Source of the DNA: CAZXWK01 sp964644675
Lineage (GTDB): Bacteria > Actinomycetota > Coriobacteriia > Anaerosomatales > JAAXUF01
Direction of reading: 5' to 3'
NCBI GenBank assembly: GCA_964644675.1
Contig: CAZXWK010000022.1
Span: 1 to 35,773 of the forward strand
Length of the DNA: 35,773 bases
Position 1 is the first letter of the stretch. Every line of letters starts with the position of its first letter. This document shows, piece after piece, positions 23,017-31,365 of this stretch. A program made the position numbers and the translations under genes. A model generated the notes under the pieces. The model made no database searches. It was not told the origin of the DNA and was given only the letters and a program-made list of their open reading frames with translations.

Positions 23017-24282
23017 ATGGCCGAGACTACCGTCACGTGCCCCGTTCCGGAGTCAGAACGACGGATCGTCATCCTCGGTGGCGGCTATGCCGGCACCACC
23101 CTCGCCGTGCGCCTCGGCCGGGCGCTGAAGAAGCGGCCGGTGCCGGGGCTCGACGTGCTCCTGCTCGAGAACAGCCCGTGCCAGCAGGCGCTGTCGGAGC
23201 TCGACCTCGTCGCGGCGGGACCCGAACGCCCCGAGTTCTGCGAGCTGTGGCTCCCTGCGGTGCTCAAGGACCTGCCCGTGCGCACGTGCTTCAACCGGGT
23301 CGAGTCCATCGACTGCGAGCGTCGCGTGATCACCGTGCGCGGCGGCCAGGAGGTCGGCTACTGGCGCCTGGTGGTCGCGACCGGGGCCATCCCGAGCGTG
23401 CCCCCGATCCCCGGCCTCGCCGAGCGCGCGATCACCATGTGGTCGGTGGCCGACGCGCAGAAGCTGCAGGCCCGCTCGCGCGAGCAGTCGAAGCTCGCGG
23501 CGAGCCTGCCCGATGCCGCGCAGCGCCGGGCAGCGCTCTCGATCACCGTATGCGGCGGCGGCGCGACCGGGGTCGAGATCGTCGGCACGCTCGCTCAGCT
23601 GCTGCGAAAGCGCCATGCCGAGGTGGGTCTCGACCCCTCCGAACTCGAGATCCACCTCGTGGAAGGCCGGCCCGACATCCTGTACGACCTCGAGCCCAAG
23701 CTCCGGGAGAAGGCACGGCGGCGGCTTGAGCACCTGCGCGTCGACGTGATCACCGGCTCGATGGTGGACCGCGTGACCGACGACGCGATCGTGCTGGCCG
23801 ACGGGCGAGAGGTCCCCTCGGCGACGCTGGTGTGGTGCGGTGGCGCGAAGGCCGACCCCGACGCCGCGGTCTGGGGCTTCCCGCTCGACAACTCGGGGCG
23901 CATCTGCGCCGAGCCGGACAGCAAGGTCGAGGGGCTCGACGACGTGTACGTGCTGGGAGATGTCGCCGCGTTCCGCGACCCCAGGACCAACCGCGTGCTG
24001 CCGATGCTCGCCCAGTTCGCGATCACGAGCGCCGAGCACTGCACGCACAACATCCTCGCCGAGATCGACGGCCGGCCGACGACGCCGTTCGTACCCAACC
24101 AGCACGGCGAGTTCGTGAGCATCGGCCCGAGCTGGGGCGTCGGTTGGATGTGGAACCTGACACTGTCGGGCGTCCCGGCCATCATCATGAAGCGGCTCAC
24201 CTACGTCCTGTACTGGTGGCAGGTCGGCGGGGTGAAGCTCGCGTGGCAGCGCGGGCGCGAGCTCCTGGCGATGGCGCGCTGA
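23017..24282 (+). CDS. Type II NADH dehydrogenase-like FAD/NAD(P) oxidoreductase
   Basis: 421 residues from the ATG at 23017; an in-frame TTG at 22978 is possible but has no ribosome site. Two Rossmann motifs: RIVILGGGYAGTTLA (FAD) and ITVCGGGATGVEIVG (NAD(P)H). The FAD-binding LGDVAAF near the C-terminus and the order of motifs match NDH-2 and sulfide:quinone reductase relatives. The C-terminal segment (GWMWNLTLSGVPAIIMKRLT, then YVLYWW) is hydrophobic and amphipathic, as in the membrane anchors of NDH-2. The conserved cysteines expected for sulfide:quinone reductase are not evident. It would pass electrons from NADH to menaquinone without pumping. It is divergent from the glutaredoxin gene. 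Confidence 0.88.
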   Translation: MAETTVTCPVPESERRIVILGGGYAGTTLAVRLGRALKKRPVPGLDVLLLENSPCQQALSELDLVAAGPERPEFCELWLPAVLKDLPVRTCFNRVESIDCERRVITVRGGQEVGYWRLVVATGAIPSVPPIPGLAERAITMWSVADAQKLQARSREQSKLAASLPDAAQRRAALSITVCGGGATGVEIVGTLAQLLRKRHAEVGLDPSELEIHLVEGRPDILYDLEPKLREKARRRLEHLRVDVITGSMVDRVTDDAIVLADGREVPSATLVWCGGAKADPDAAVWGFPLDNSGRICAEPDSKVEGLDDVYVLGDVAAFRDPRTNRVLPMLAQFAITSAEHCTHNILAEIDGRPTTPFVPNQHGEFVSIGPSWGVGWMWNLTLSGVPAIIMKRLTYVLYWWQVGGVKLAWQRGRELLAMAR

Positions 24283-24313
24283 AGCAGGGCGCGGGCACGT
24301 CAGTCGCGCGGTG

Positions 24314-24319
24314 TACACT
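24314..24319 (+). promoter_or_regulatory. -10 element of a predicted leaderless promoter (metallohydrolase)
   Basis: TACACT, then seven bases and the ATG at 24327, with no ribosome site in between. It gives the next gene its own promoter although it lies only 45 nt after the oxidoreductase. Confidence 0.55.
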
Positions 24320-24326
24320 GTCGCCC

Positions 24327-25133
24327 ATGCCTGACTCCCCGTCATCGCTGCGCGTCGTCTTCCTCGGTTCCGGCTCCGCCGGAAACGCCATCGCCGTGAC
24401 CGACGGCGCGACCACGGTGCTGGTGGACTGCGGGTTCTCGGCGAAGGAGACGGCGCGGCGGCTGGGGATGGCGGGACTTGAGGCCGGCTCGGTCACCGCT
24501 GTGCTGCTCACGCACGAGCACTCGGACCACCTGCGCGGCGTCGAGGTGTTCGCGCGGCGCACCGGGTGCGCGGTCTACGCGACCGACGGCACGCGCAAGG
24601 CGACCAACCTCGACGCGATCGCGGCCGACGTGCACCGGCTGGTGCCCGGCGAGGCGGAGCGCATCGGGACGCTTTCGGTCGTCCCCTTCCGCACGAGTCA
24701 CGACGCCGCCGAGCCGGTCGGTTTCCGCATCGAGGGTGGGTGCGGCGAGCGGTTCGGGATCGCGACCGACACCGGCGTGCTCACGCCCGAGGCCGCCGAG
24801 GCGCTGTCCGGCGTCGACCTGCTCGGCATCGAGAGCAATCACGACCTCGCGATGCTCGACAGCGGGCCGTACCCGCACTTCCTCAAGGTGAGGATCCGCT
24901 CGGCGAGGGGGCACCTGTCCAACGACTGCGCGGCCGACGCGCTCGAGCGCCTCGCGCACGACCGGCTGCGTCGAGTCTTCGCGCTCCACCGCTCCGAGAC
25001 CAACAACCTGCCCTCGCTCGCGCAGCGGGCACTCTCGACACGGGCCGAGCGGATCGGCCTGTCGGTGCCGGTCGAGGTCGCGCCGCAGCACGAGCCACTC
25101 GACAGCGCGCCGCCCCAGGGCGAACTCTTCTAG
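24327..25133 (+). CDS. MBL-fold metallohydrolase, WalJ/YycJ-like
   Basis: 268 residues. The metallo-beta-lactamase fold starts VVFLGSGSAGNAIAV and has the zinc motif LLTHEHSDHLRGV, a later His in FRTSHDAAEPVGFRI, Asp in GIATDTGVLT, and the C-terminal His of GHLSN. The sequence order LGSGSAGN, VDCGFSAKETARRL and GIESNHD is characteristic of the YycJ/WalJ group, which is predicted to be a nuclease and is linked in Firmicutes to cell-wall and DNA maintenance. It is cytoplasmic. The convergent B12 operon ends 45 nt away, with only a weak GCGC-GAAA-GCGC hairpin between. Confidence 0.9.
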   Translation: MPDSPSSLRVVFLGSGSAGNAIAVTDGATTVLVDCGFSAKETARRLGMAGLEAGSVTAVLLTHEHSDHLRGVEVFARRTGCAVYATDGTRKATNLDAIAADVHRLVPGEAERIGTLSVVPFRTSHDAAEPVGFRIEGGCGERFGIATDTGVLTPEAAEALSGVDLLGIESNHDLAMLDSGPYPHFLKVRIRSARGHLSNDCAADALERLAHDRLRRVFALHRSETNNLPSLAQRALSTRAERIGLSVPVEVAPQHEPLDSAPPQGELF

Positions 25134-25178
25134 CGGAACCGCGCGTTACGGCGCGAAAGCGCGAACAGCACCTCGCGT

Positions 25179-26495
25179 CTAGCGCCCGCGGCCGAGAAGC
25201 TCCTCGAGCGCCGGCTCGACGCCGTCCGCGTCCGCGACGCGCACCGCTCCGTGCGCGACCGCCTCGTCAAGGTAGGATTGCGCCGCGCCACCCGCGAAGT
25301 CCCGGCCCTCGAGATCCCCGACGAGCACGATCGGCTTGCGCGCCCGCACCGCGACGAGCAGGTTGTCCACGTTGCCGTGGCCGAACGGCACCTCGCACAC
25401 GACGATCGCCTCGGCGTTCTCGGCGAGTTTGGCGGCCTCGATCGCCGCGGCCGAGTCCATGGGCGCGAACGGCGGGATGAGCGGGTAGGCCACTCCCAGC
25501 GCGTCGGCGACCAGCTGGTCCGCGTCGCCGACGTTGAGCGCGCCGGCGCTGACCTCCCAGCCGCCCAGCACGAGCCTGCGCAGCAGCGGAGCCGCGACTC
25601 CAGAGCCTCCGATCACCATCACGCGCCCGCGCTTCGCTCCCGCGACGGCCTCGTCGCGCAGCACCGGCGTCACGCTCACGGTGCCGGTGACCGGATCGGT
25701 CGCGACCACGGCACGCACCCCGAAGACACGGCGGACCGACTCGGCGGTCACGACCTCCTCCGGGGTCGCCGCCTCTCCCACCGCCCCGTCGGCGACCACG
25801 GCGAGGCGGTCGGCATAGCGTGCCGCGAGGTCGAGGTCGTGGAAGACCGCGAGCACCGCGATCGGGGCGCCCCCTCCCTCGCCGCGGGCGAGCGAGCGCA
25901 CCAGGTCGAGGACCTGCATGCGGTGGTTGAGGTCGAGGTGGCTCGTCGGCTCGTCGAGCAGCAGCACGCGCGGCTCCTGTGCGAGCGCCTGCGCGAGCGC
26001 CAGCCGCTGCAGGTCGCCGCCGGACAGCTCGTCGGTGGGCCGGTCGGCGAGTCGCTCGGTGTCGGTCAGCGCCATCGCGCGCGCGACCACCTCACGGTCG
26101 CGCTCCCCCGGAACCGCGAACCGCGCGAGGTGCGGATGCCGCCCCATCTCCACGAACTCGCGTGCAGGCAGCGAGAACGCCGAGAACACCTGCTGCGGCA
26201 CCACGCCGACCAGCCGTGCGCGGTCGAGCGGCGACAGCGTCGTGGCGTCGGCGCCGGCGATCTCCAGTCGCCCGCCCAGCACGACTGCGTCGCCGCTCAC
26301 CGCGCGCAGGAGCGTGGACTTGCCCGCCCCGTTGGGGCCGACGAGCCCGACGACCTCGCCGGGCCGTACGCTCAGCGTCGCGCCACGCACCACGGGCGTA
26401 GGGCCGTAGCCGACCGATGCATCCCGGTACGCGAGCAACGGGGCGTCCGTCTTCGGAGCCACGCTCGAACCGTCGCCGGGTGTGGGACGCGCCAT
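25179..26495 (-). CDS. btuD: Cobalamin ABC transporter ATPase BtuD with extra C-terminal Rossmann-like domain
   Basis: 438 residues; the usual FecE/BtuD ATPase has about 255-270. Residues about 20-270 are the ATPase: Walker A GPNGAGKST, the FecE-type VPQQVFSAFSLPAREFVEMG, signature LSGGDLQRLALAQAL, Walker B VLLLDEPTSHLD, and H-loop AVFHDLD. From residue about 288 follows a 150-residue domain opening with a nucleotide-binding-like strand-loop (RVMVIGGSGVAAPLLRRL) and containing SAGALNVGDADQ, IVVCEVPFGHGNVDNLL and KPIVLVGD. Similar extensions exist on B12/iron ATPases of other anaerobes, but I know of no defined function. The ATG overlaps the permease stop by one base; a GTG directly upstream is an alternative. 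Last gene of the riboswitch-controlled operon. Confidence 0.9.
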   Translation of the reverse strand: MARPTPGDGSSVAPKTDAPLLAYRDASVGYGPTPVVRGATLSVRPGEVVGLVGPNGAGKSTLLRAVSGDAVVLGGRLEIAGADATTLSPLDRARLVGVVPQQVFSAFSLPAREFVEMGRHPHLARFAVPGERDREVVARAMALTDTERLADRPTDELSGGDLQRLALAQALAQEPRVLLLDEPTSHLDLNHRMQVLDLVRSLARGEGGGAPIAVLAVFHDLDLAARYADRLAVVADGAVGEAATPEEVVTAESVRRVFGVRAVVATDPVTGTVSVTPVLRDEAVAGAKRGRVMVIGGSGVAAPLLRRLVLGGWEVSAGALNVGDADQLVADALGVAYPLIPPFAPMDSAAAIEAAKLAENAEAIVVCEVPFGHGNVDNLLVAVRARKPIVLVGDLEGRDFAGGAAQSYLDEAVAHGAVRVADADGVEPALEELLGRGR

Positions 26496-27520
26496 CACGA
26501 CGTGCGCTCCCGCACCAGCAGCCAGATGAAGAACGGTCCGCCCAGCACCGCGGTCACGATACCGACCGGGATCTCGACCGGCGCGAGCACGACACGCGCG
26601 ATGAGGTCCGCGAGCACCATGACGATCGCGCCCACCAGGAGCGATGCAGGCAACAGGCGCCTGTGGTCGGGACCGAGCACCAGCCGCACCATGTGCGGGG
26701 TCATGAGGCCGACGAAACCGATGAGCCCCGCGACCGCGACCGCGGCGGCAGTGAGCAGCGAGGCCGCCGCGAGCATCACCAGTTTGAATCGCTCGACCGG
26801 CACTCCCAGATGCCCGGCGCGCTCGTCACCCAGGAGCATGAGGTTGAGCTCGCGCGTCGAGACGAGCGGGACGATGATGCCCAGTACGAACATCGGAGCG
26901 ATCATCGCGACGTAGCCCCACGTGGCCGCCGAGAACCCGCCCATCATCCAGTAGACGATCGCCGCCATCTGCTCGCGGGCCATCACCATCACGAACGACG
27001 TGACGGCCGCGAGCGTGTAGCTGAGCGCGACGCCCGCGAGCAGCAGGGACGTCGTGTCGAGGTGACCCTTCGCGCTCGCGAGCCGCACCACCAGAAGCAT
27101 CGTGAGCATCGCGCCCGCGAACGCCGCGAGCGGCACCAGCCCGAAGCGCAGCACCGTCACGCCGGCGGTGAGCACGAACGCGATCATCGCGCCCAGGCCC
27201 GCTCCGCTCGATATGCCGAGGATGTAGGGGTCGGCGAGCGGGTTGCGAAACAGCGCTTGGTAGAGCGTCCCCGCGCCGGCGAGCGCGGCTCCGACGAGCG
27301 CGGCGAGCACGACCCGCGGCAGCCGCACGTTGACGACGAGCGTCTCGGCGAGTCCGCCGCCGACGCCGCGGATCGAGCGCACAATCGCCGAGACGACCTC
27401 GGCCGGCGGCACCCAGACGGCACCGAACGCCACCCCCAGCACCATCGCGACGGCCAGCACGGCGACGAGCGACGCCATGACGAGGCCCGTGCTGCGATGG
27501 TGTCGGGGGGTAGCGGGCAT
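26495..27520 (-). CDS. btuC: Cobalamin ABC transporter permease BtuC (FecCD family)
   Basis: 341 residues from the ATG at 27520 (TAGGAG upstream). About ten membrane helices. FecCD/BtuC hallmarks: RLPRVVLAALVGAALAGAGT, the QALFRNPLADPYILGISSGA segment, ELNLMLLGDERAGHLGV (ATPase coupling loop) and GLIGFVGLMTPHMVRL near the end. It forms the homodimeric channel. The stop overlaps btuD and the start is 7 nt after btuF, so the three genes form one tight unit. Assignment to B12 instead of iron-siderophore rests on the upstream riboswitch. Confidence 0.93.
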   Translation of the reverse strand: MPATPRHHRSTGLVMASLVAVLAVAMVLGVAFGAVWVPPAEVVSAIVRSIRGVGGGLAETLVVNVRLPRVVLAALVGAALAGAGTLYQALFRNPLADPYILGISSGAGLGAMIAFVLTAGVTVLRFGLVPLAAFAGAMLTMLLVVRLASAKGHLDTTSLLLAGVALSYTLAAVTSFVMVMAREQMAAIVYWMMGGFSAATWGYVAMIAPMFVLGIIVPLVSTRELNLMLLGDERAGHLGVPVERFKLVMLAAASLLTAAAVAVAGLIGFVGLMTPHMVRLVLGPDHRRLLPASLLVGAIVMVLADLIARVVLAPVEIPVGIVTAVLGGPFFIWLLVRERTS

Positions 27521-27527
27521 GGCGCTC

Positions 27528-28493
27528 CTACTGACCGAAGGCGTCGGGGTGCAGGGCCCGGGCGACCGAGTCGAGCCCCTCGACCACGCGCGGGCCGGGG
27601 CGCGACACGAGGTTGTCGTCGAGGATGACGACGCGGCCGTTCTTGACCGCGGCGAGCTTGTCGAACCCGGCACGCTGCGCGAGCTGGGCGGGGTCGCTCA
27701 TCGAGCCCTTGGTGGCCATGTAGACCTGGGGATCGGCGGCGAGAAGCTGCTCGTTGGAGTAGGCCACATAGCCGGGCTCGGTCACGACGTTCTTGCCACC
27801 CGCGAGCGTGACGAGCTCGTCGATGAGGGTGCCGTTGCCCACCGTGTAGAGCGGGTTCTGGCCGATCTCGACGAACGTGGTGACGGCCGGCTTGCCCTTC
27901 ACGGCCTCTTCGACCGCCGCGACCTTCGCCTTCATGTCGGCGACGAGCTGCCGCGCGACGTCGGTCTTGGCGGTCGCCGAGCCGAGCCGCTCGATGTCGG
28001 TGTAGACCTGCGTGAGCGTCTGCGGATCGATCACCAGGACGGTCGCGCCCAGATCCTCGAGCTTTGCCACGACGTCGGCCTGCACGCCTGAGGTCGCCAG
28101 GACCAGGTCGGGCTTGGCGGCGGCGACGGACTCGATGTTGGGAGCGGCGAAGTCGCCGACCTTGGCGACCTTGGCGACCTCGGCGGGGTAGTCGTCGTAC
28201 GTCGTGACGCCGACGACGCGGTCGCCCAGTCCCAGTGCGTACAGCATCTCGGTGTTGGCGGGAGCGAGCGAGACGATCCGCTGCGGTTCGGACTTCAGCG
28301 TCACCGTGCGGCTCGCGTCGTCGGTCACCGTGACCGGGAATGCCGATGCGGGGTTCTCGGCGGGAACGGAGCTCGTGGCGGCCGTGGAGCCGCAGCCTGC
28401 GAGCGAGAGCCCGCCGAGGGCGAGCAGCGTGGCGAGGGCGACGAGCGCGAGGGCGCCCGTCAGCGAGCGGGTGAAGCGGGTGGTGCGGGTCAT
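27528..28493 (-). CDS. btuF: Cobalamin ABC transporter substrate-binding lipoprotein BtuF
   Basis: 321 residues; the ATG follows GAGGAGG. Lipoprotein signal with lipobox LSLAGC at about residues 29-34. A type III (helical backbone) binding protein: RIVSLAPANTEMLYALGLGDRVVGVTTY, as is typical for BtuF (quoted in part: RIVSLAPANTEMLYALG, then DRVVGVTTYDDYP), PDLVLATSG, LVTLAGGKNV and SRPGPRVVEGL. It binds the corrinoid outside the membrane and docks on BtuC through surface acidic residues. It is the first gene downstream of the cobalamin riboswitch, with a leader of about 150 nt after the aptamer. Confidence 0.92.
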   Translation of the reverse strand: MTRTTRFTRSLTGALALVALATLLALGGLSLAGCGSTAATSSVPAENPASAFPVTVTDDASRTVTLKSEPQRIVSLAPANTEMLYALGLGDRVVGVTTYDDYPAEVAKVAKVGDFAAPNIESVAAAKPDLVLATSGVQADVVAKLEDLGATVLVIDPQTLTQVYTDIERLGSATAKTDVARQLVADMKAKVAAVEEAVKGKPAVTTFVEIGQNPLYTVGNGTLIDELVTLAGGKNVVTEPGYVAYSNEQLLAADPQVYMATKGSMSDPAQLAQRAGFDKLAAVKNGRVVILDDNLVSRPGPRVVEGLDSVARALHPDAFGQ

Positions 28494-28644
28494 GCGTCCT
28501 CCTCTTGGGGTCGGTTGACGCGTCCCTGCACGCAAGAGCCCGCTGCCCCGGCTGGACGTGCCGAGAAGCGGGCCCTGAGTGGAGCGGAACGGTTCGGGGA
28601 GCCCCTGGGGACCCCGCGAGCCGGCCTTTGTCCTCGAAGGCCGC

Positions 28645-28780
28645 GTCGCGCGCCGTCCGGCAGGTCTCCTGACTCCGCTCGCGAAGGTGCGAGCGTCACA
28701 GTGGCGGGCACCGTCCCGGACTCTCACCGGGTTCCCTATTCTCCCGAGGCCTGAACGGCCTCGGGCACCGAATGACGCCT
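28645..28780 (-). ncRNA. Cobalamin riboswitch controlling btuFCD
   Basis: On the coding strand the conserved core is seen in order: AATAGGGAACCCGGTG, AGAGTCCGGGACGGTGCCC, GCCACTGTGA (28705 downwards), and the B12 box GAGTCAGGAGACCTGCC (28675-28659). The outer stem is approximate. It binds adenosyl- or methylcobalamin and turns the operon down when B12 is sufficient. Downstream lies a GC-rich leader with a hairpin GGCCTT / AAGGCC (8-nt loop) and a GGGGTCCCC-GGGGCTCCCC region; neither has a U-run, so termination by Rho or control of translation is as likely as an intrinsic terminator. Confidence 0.93.
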
Positions 28781-28800
28781 GTTCTGTTGAGAATGACGCC
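28770..28800. repeat. 10-bp direct repeat GAATGACGCC upstream of the riboswitch
   Basis: Copies at 28770-28779 and 28791-28800, 21 bp apart (two helical turns), with TGTTCTGTTGAG in between. One copy overlaps the riboswitch 5' edge, so it may be a promoter-proximal operator or a chance repeat. Confidence 0.35.
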
Positions 28801-28850
28801 ACTGTAGCCGAGCCGGCCATCTCGCGCCACACGCTCTCGCGTGAGGCCCG

Positions 28851-29420
28851 TCAGAACAGCTCGTCGAACGCCTTGCTCGCACCGGCCGCGGCGTTCTCGG
28901 CGAGGAAGTCGTCGGTGGTGACGTAGATGCGCGGGTCGAGCGGACAGCCGAGAAGCTCGAGCCCCTCGAGCACCGCATCGAGAAGCACGGCGTGGTGGAC
29001 GAAGAGCGCCACGAGCGTCTCGTCGATCGCGCCGCGATCGCCGCAGAGCGGGTACCGCATCGCCGCGGTGTGTACGACGATGCCGGCGCAGGTGTTCGCC
29101 TCGCCCATGAACTCGACGCCGAACACGCCGTGGGCGCTCTCGAACAGGCGGCGATAGGAGCGCCCGGTCGCCTCGTAGCCCGCCGCCCGCTCGAGCACCT
29201 CGAGCGGCTCGCCGGTTCGAAACGGCGCCTCGGGGATCTCGCCCAGCACCTCGCGCAGGTTCGCGAGCATGAGCAGGTCGCGGTCGTCGATGGCGTCTCG
29301 GAGCAGCGTGAACGAGATGGCCGCCTCGCCGGCGCTGGGCGCGGCGAGCAGCGAGAACACCAGGTCGCGGTCGGCCTGGCAGTCCTGTATCGCGTTCATC
29401 ACGCGTCTCGTGGAGGCCAT
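28851..29420 (-). CDS. Hypothetical helical protein (possibly TorD-like)
   Basis: 189 residues from the ATG at 29420 (GGTGAGAG upstream; an alternative ATG lies 7 codons in). No signal peptide or membrane segment. It is mostly predicted helix, with RSYRRLFESAHGVFGVEFMG and TLVALFVHHAVLLDAVLEGL as the clearest conserved-looking parts. The YxRLF stretch and overall length recall TorD-type chaperones of molybdoenzymes, but I cannot claim the family. It is preceded by an unrecognised membrane protein gene and followed by the B12 operon promoter region. Confidence 0.65.
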   Translation of the reverse strand: MASTRRVMNAIQDCQADRDLVFSLLAAPSAGEAAISFTLLRDAIDDRDLLMLANLREVLGEIPEAPFRTGEPLEVLERAAGYEATGRSYRRLFESAHGVFGVEFMGEANTCAGIVVHTAAMRYPLCGDRGAIDETLVALFVHHAVLLDAVLEGLELLGCPLDPRIYVTTDDFLAENAAAGASKAFDELF

Positions 29421-29489
29421 CTCTCACCTGCGGGGTCGGCGACAAAAGAACCTTCACCCCTGCTGTCGGCCCTCGCGGAGCGTGACTGA

Positions 29490-29517
29490 GTGACCGCGCG
29501 CACAACCCGAAGGTCAC
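29490..29517. terminator. Possible terminator between the two unrecognised genes
   Basis: Inverted repeat GTGACC / GGTCAC with a 16-nt GC-rich centre, 11 nt after the stop of the membrane protein gene. Weak: short stem, no U-run. Confidence 0.3.
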
Positions 29518-29527
29518 GCGCGACGGG

Positions 29528-30238
29528 CTACTCGGCGGTGGGCAGGGGCTTCTCGGCGGGAGATCCGTCGGCCGGCTGCTCCGGCCCGACGAACCGGCTC
29601 ACGAGCCACACGAGGATCAGGCAGATCACCAAGATGCACGCGACGATGCCGAAGAACGGCCCCTTGATCTCCCAGCCCGAGTTGAGCACGGGGCTGTCGG
29701 GGTGGAGCGCGCGCTTCGCCGGATCGAGGAAGACGTTGCCGAGCAGGGCCCACATGACGCCCACGAACGCGACGTCGGCGATCGCCTTGTACAGGCGCTT
29801 CTCGAGCACGAGCCGGTCGAGCAGGAGCAGGATGCCGACGAACAGCAGCAGGATGACTTGCGCCATCAGACGCGGATCCTGGCGGATCGCCACGATCGGC
29901 GACTCCTTGGACCCCGTGAAGTCCCACGTGTTCAGGGCGGCGATGAAGCCGAGCACGCTGTTGACGAGCCACAGCGGCGCCGCCACCCAGCGGAACCCGG
30001 CGACCCAGCGGTACAGTCCATCCTTGCGCGTGAACACGTAGACGAGGGCGAGCACGCCCATGATCGTGAACAGCAGCAGGTCCACCCAGGTCGATGCGCC
30101 GTGGAACAGGGGCAGCTTGACCTTGGAGCCCAGGCCCTTGACGGCCGGGATGGTCCAGATGAGGTAGGCGAGCACCGCCGAGAAGGCGACGATCCCTCCG
30201 ATGGCGGCGATCAGCTGCGTGCGGGTCACCTTGGGCAT
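29528..30238 (-). CDS. Hypothetical integral membrane protein, six predicted helices
   Basis: 236 residues; the ATG follows AGGAG. Six hydrophobic segments at about 8-30, 50-70, 80-100, 122-142, 148-168 and 190-215, with a short hydrophilic C-terminus (EQPADGSPAEKPLPTAE). Between segments 3 and 4 is a soluble stretch (NTWDFTGSKESPIVAIRQDP). No family is recognised. The possible co-transcribed neighbour downstream is the hypothetical helical protein. Confidence 0.75.
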   Translation of the reverse strand: MPKVTRTQLIAAIGGIVAFSAVLAYLIWTIPAVKGLGSKVKLPLFHGASTWVDLLLFTIMGVLALVYVFTRKDGLYRWVAGFRWVAAPLWLVNSVLGFIAALNTWDFTGSKESPIVAIRQDPRLMAQVILLLFVGILLLLDRLVLEKRLYKAIADVAFVGVMWALLGNVFLDPAKRALHPDSPVLNSGWEIKGPFFGIVACILVICLILVWLVSRFVGPEQPADGSPAEKPLPTAE

Positions 30239-30317
30239 GGCGCGGCTCCTTGCGAGCGGGGCGTGCGGCGCGGTCGGACCCGCGCGTGCGGCGCGCGGTC
30301 GGGCCGCGCGTCGGGCG
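30239..30317. other. Short GC-rich spacer with imperfect direct repeat
   Basis: It contains two near-copies of GTGCGGCGCGGTCGGACC (the second with an extra CG and G for A). Probably the 3' end of the exporter transcript plus the leader of the membrane protein gene; no clear terminator is seen. Confidence 0.35.
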
Positions 30318-31256
30318 CTAGTCTACCAGCCCGACCGCCTCGACGGGGAGGGCGGGACGGCCGGTCAGCGAGCGGAGCCACGCCGGCGTCGTACGCAGCG
30401 CCGAGAGCGCCACGCCCGCGGTCGTGACGAGCCCGCCGATCACGACGAGCGGCTGCGGCGCCTCGCCGACCCACGCCCACGCGACGAACAGCCCGAGGAC
30501 CGGCACCAGGTAGAGGAAGCGCGAGGCCACGCCGGGAGGAAGCGCGGCGACGCTGCGCGACCAGAAGACGTAGGAGATGCCGCCCGGGAAGAGCGCGAGG
30601 AAGACCACGGTCGCGAGCTGCGCCGGGGTCGCCGTGGCGACCGCCTGCGCGGAGCCGGGCGCGAACACGAGGAACGGGATGGAGCCCGCGACGACGGCGT
30701 ACGTCGTCACCTCCATCGGCGAGTACTTCGAGAGCAGCGGCTTGGACACGATCGTGTACAGCGCGAAGCTGAGCGCTGCCGCGACGATGAGCCCGGCACT
30801 CCACGTGAAGCCCGCGAAGCCGCCGTGGCCCGCGCCGCACATCACGGCGAGGCCCGCCATGCAGATCCCGATGCCTGCCCACGTGAAGCCGTTCGCCGAG
30901 TCGCGCCCCAGCACCACGGCGATCAGCGTGGTGAACACGGGGTTCATGTTGATGAGGAAGCCGGCGACCGACGCCGAGACGCCCTGCTGGCCGGTCACGA
31001 GCAGCATCTGGTAGACGCCGAAGCCGAGCAGCCCCGCGAGCACGAAGACGGGCACGTCCTTGCGCTCGGGCAGGCGCATCTTGGTCGCGACACCGTATGC
31101 CACGAAGAGCAGTGCGGTCAGCGTCCACCGCAGGAAGAGCAGGTGGCCGGGCGAGAAGTGCTGCAGCGCCGCGACGAGACCCGCGAACGTCGTGCTCCAG
31201 AGCACGACCGTCGCAGTGACCGCCGCCATGGTGCCGTATCCGTAGCGCTTGAGCAT
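30318..31256 (-). CDS. EamA/DMT-family transporter
   Basis: 312 residues from the ATG at 31256 (AAGG about 9 nt upstream); a longer frame from 31349 adds only low-complexity sequence. Ten membrane helices in two EamA repeats: VVLWSTTFAGLVAALQHFSP opens the first, with FLRWTLTALLF; VSASVAGFLINMNPVFTTLI follows; the second repeat includes FALYTIVSKPLLSKYSP and ALPPGVASRFLYLVPVLGLF. This superfamily exports amino acids and other metabolites. It is divergent from an Lrp/AsnC regulator gene, the usual context for Lrp-controlled amino acid exporters. Confidence 0.9.
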   Translation of the reverse strand: MLKRYGYGTMAAVTATVVLWSTTFAGLVAALQHFSPGHLLFLRWTLTALLFVAYGVATKMRLPERKDVPVFVLAGLLGFGVYQMLLVTGQQGVSASVAGFLINMNPVFTTLIAVVLGRDSANGFTWAGIGICMAGLAVMCGAGHGGFAGFTWSAGLIVAAALSFALYTIVSKPLLSKYSPMEVTTYAVVAGSIPFLVFAPGSAQAVATATPAQLATVVFLALFPGGISYVFWSRSVAALPPGVASRFLYLVPVLGLFVAWAWVGEAPQPLVVIGGLVTTAGVALSALRTTPAWLRSLTGRPALPVEAVGLVD

Positions 31257-31326
31257 TCGCGTATCGCCTTCGCCGAGTCCTGCGGGCCAGTCGAGTCCTC
31301 CCGGACCCGCTCCCAAGGTGGACTGC

Positions 31327-31332
31327 AGTTTA
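31327..31332 (-). promoter_or_regulatory. Possible -10 for the EamA gene
   Basis: TAAACT on the coding strand, about 70 nt before the ATG; no clear -35. Low confidence. Confidence 0.25.
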
Positions 31333-31365
31333 GACGGCGGAGTCGGCACGATACAGGGCTATTGC

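Noticed and set aside
22978..24282. TTG start for the oxidoreductase
   Set aside because: It adds 13 residues without a ribosome site; the ATG at 23017 sits closer to the Rossmann start.
30318..31349. Extended start of the EamA transporter
   Set aside because: The extension covers the divergent promoter region and its residues (Gly/Pro-rich) are unlike the family N-terminus.
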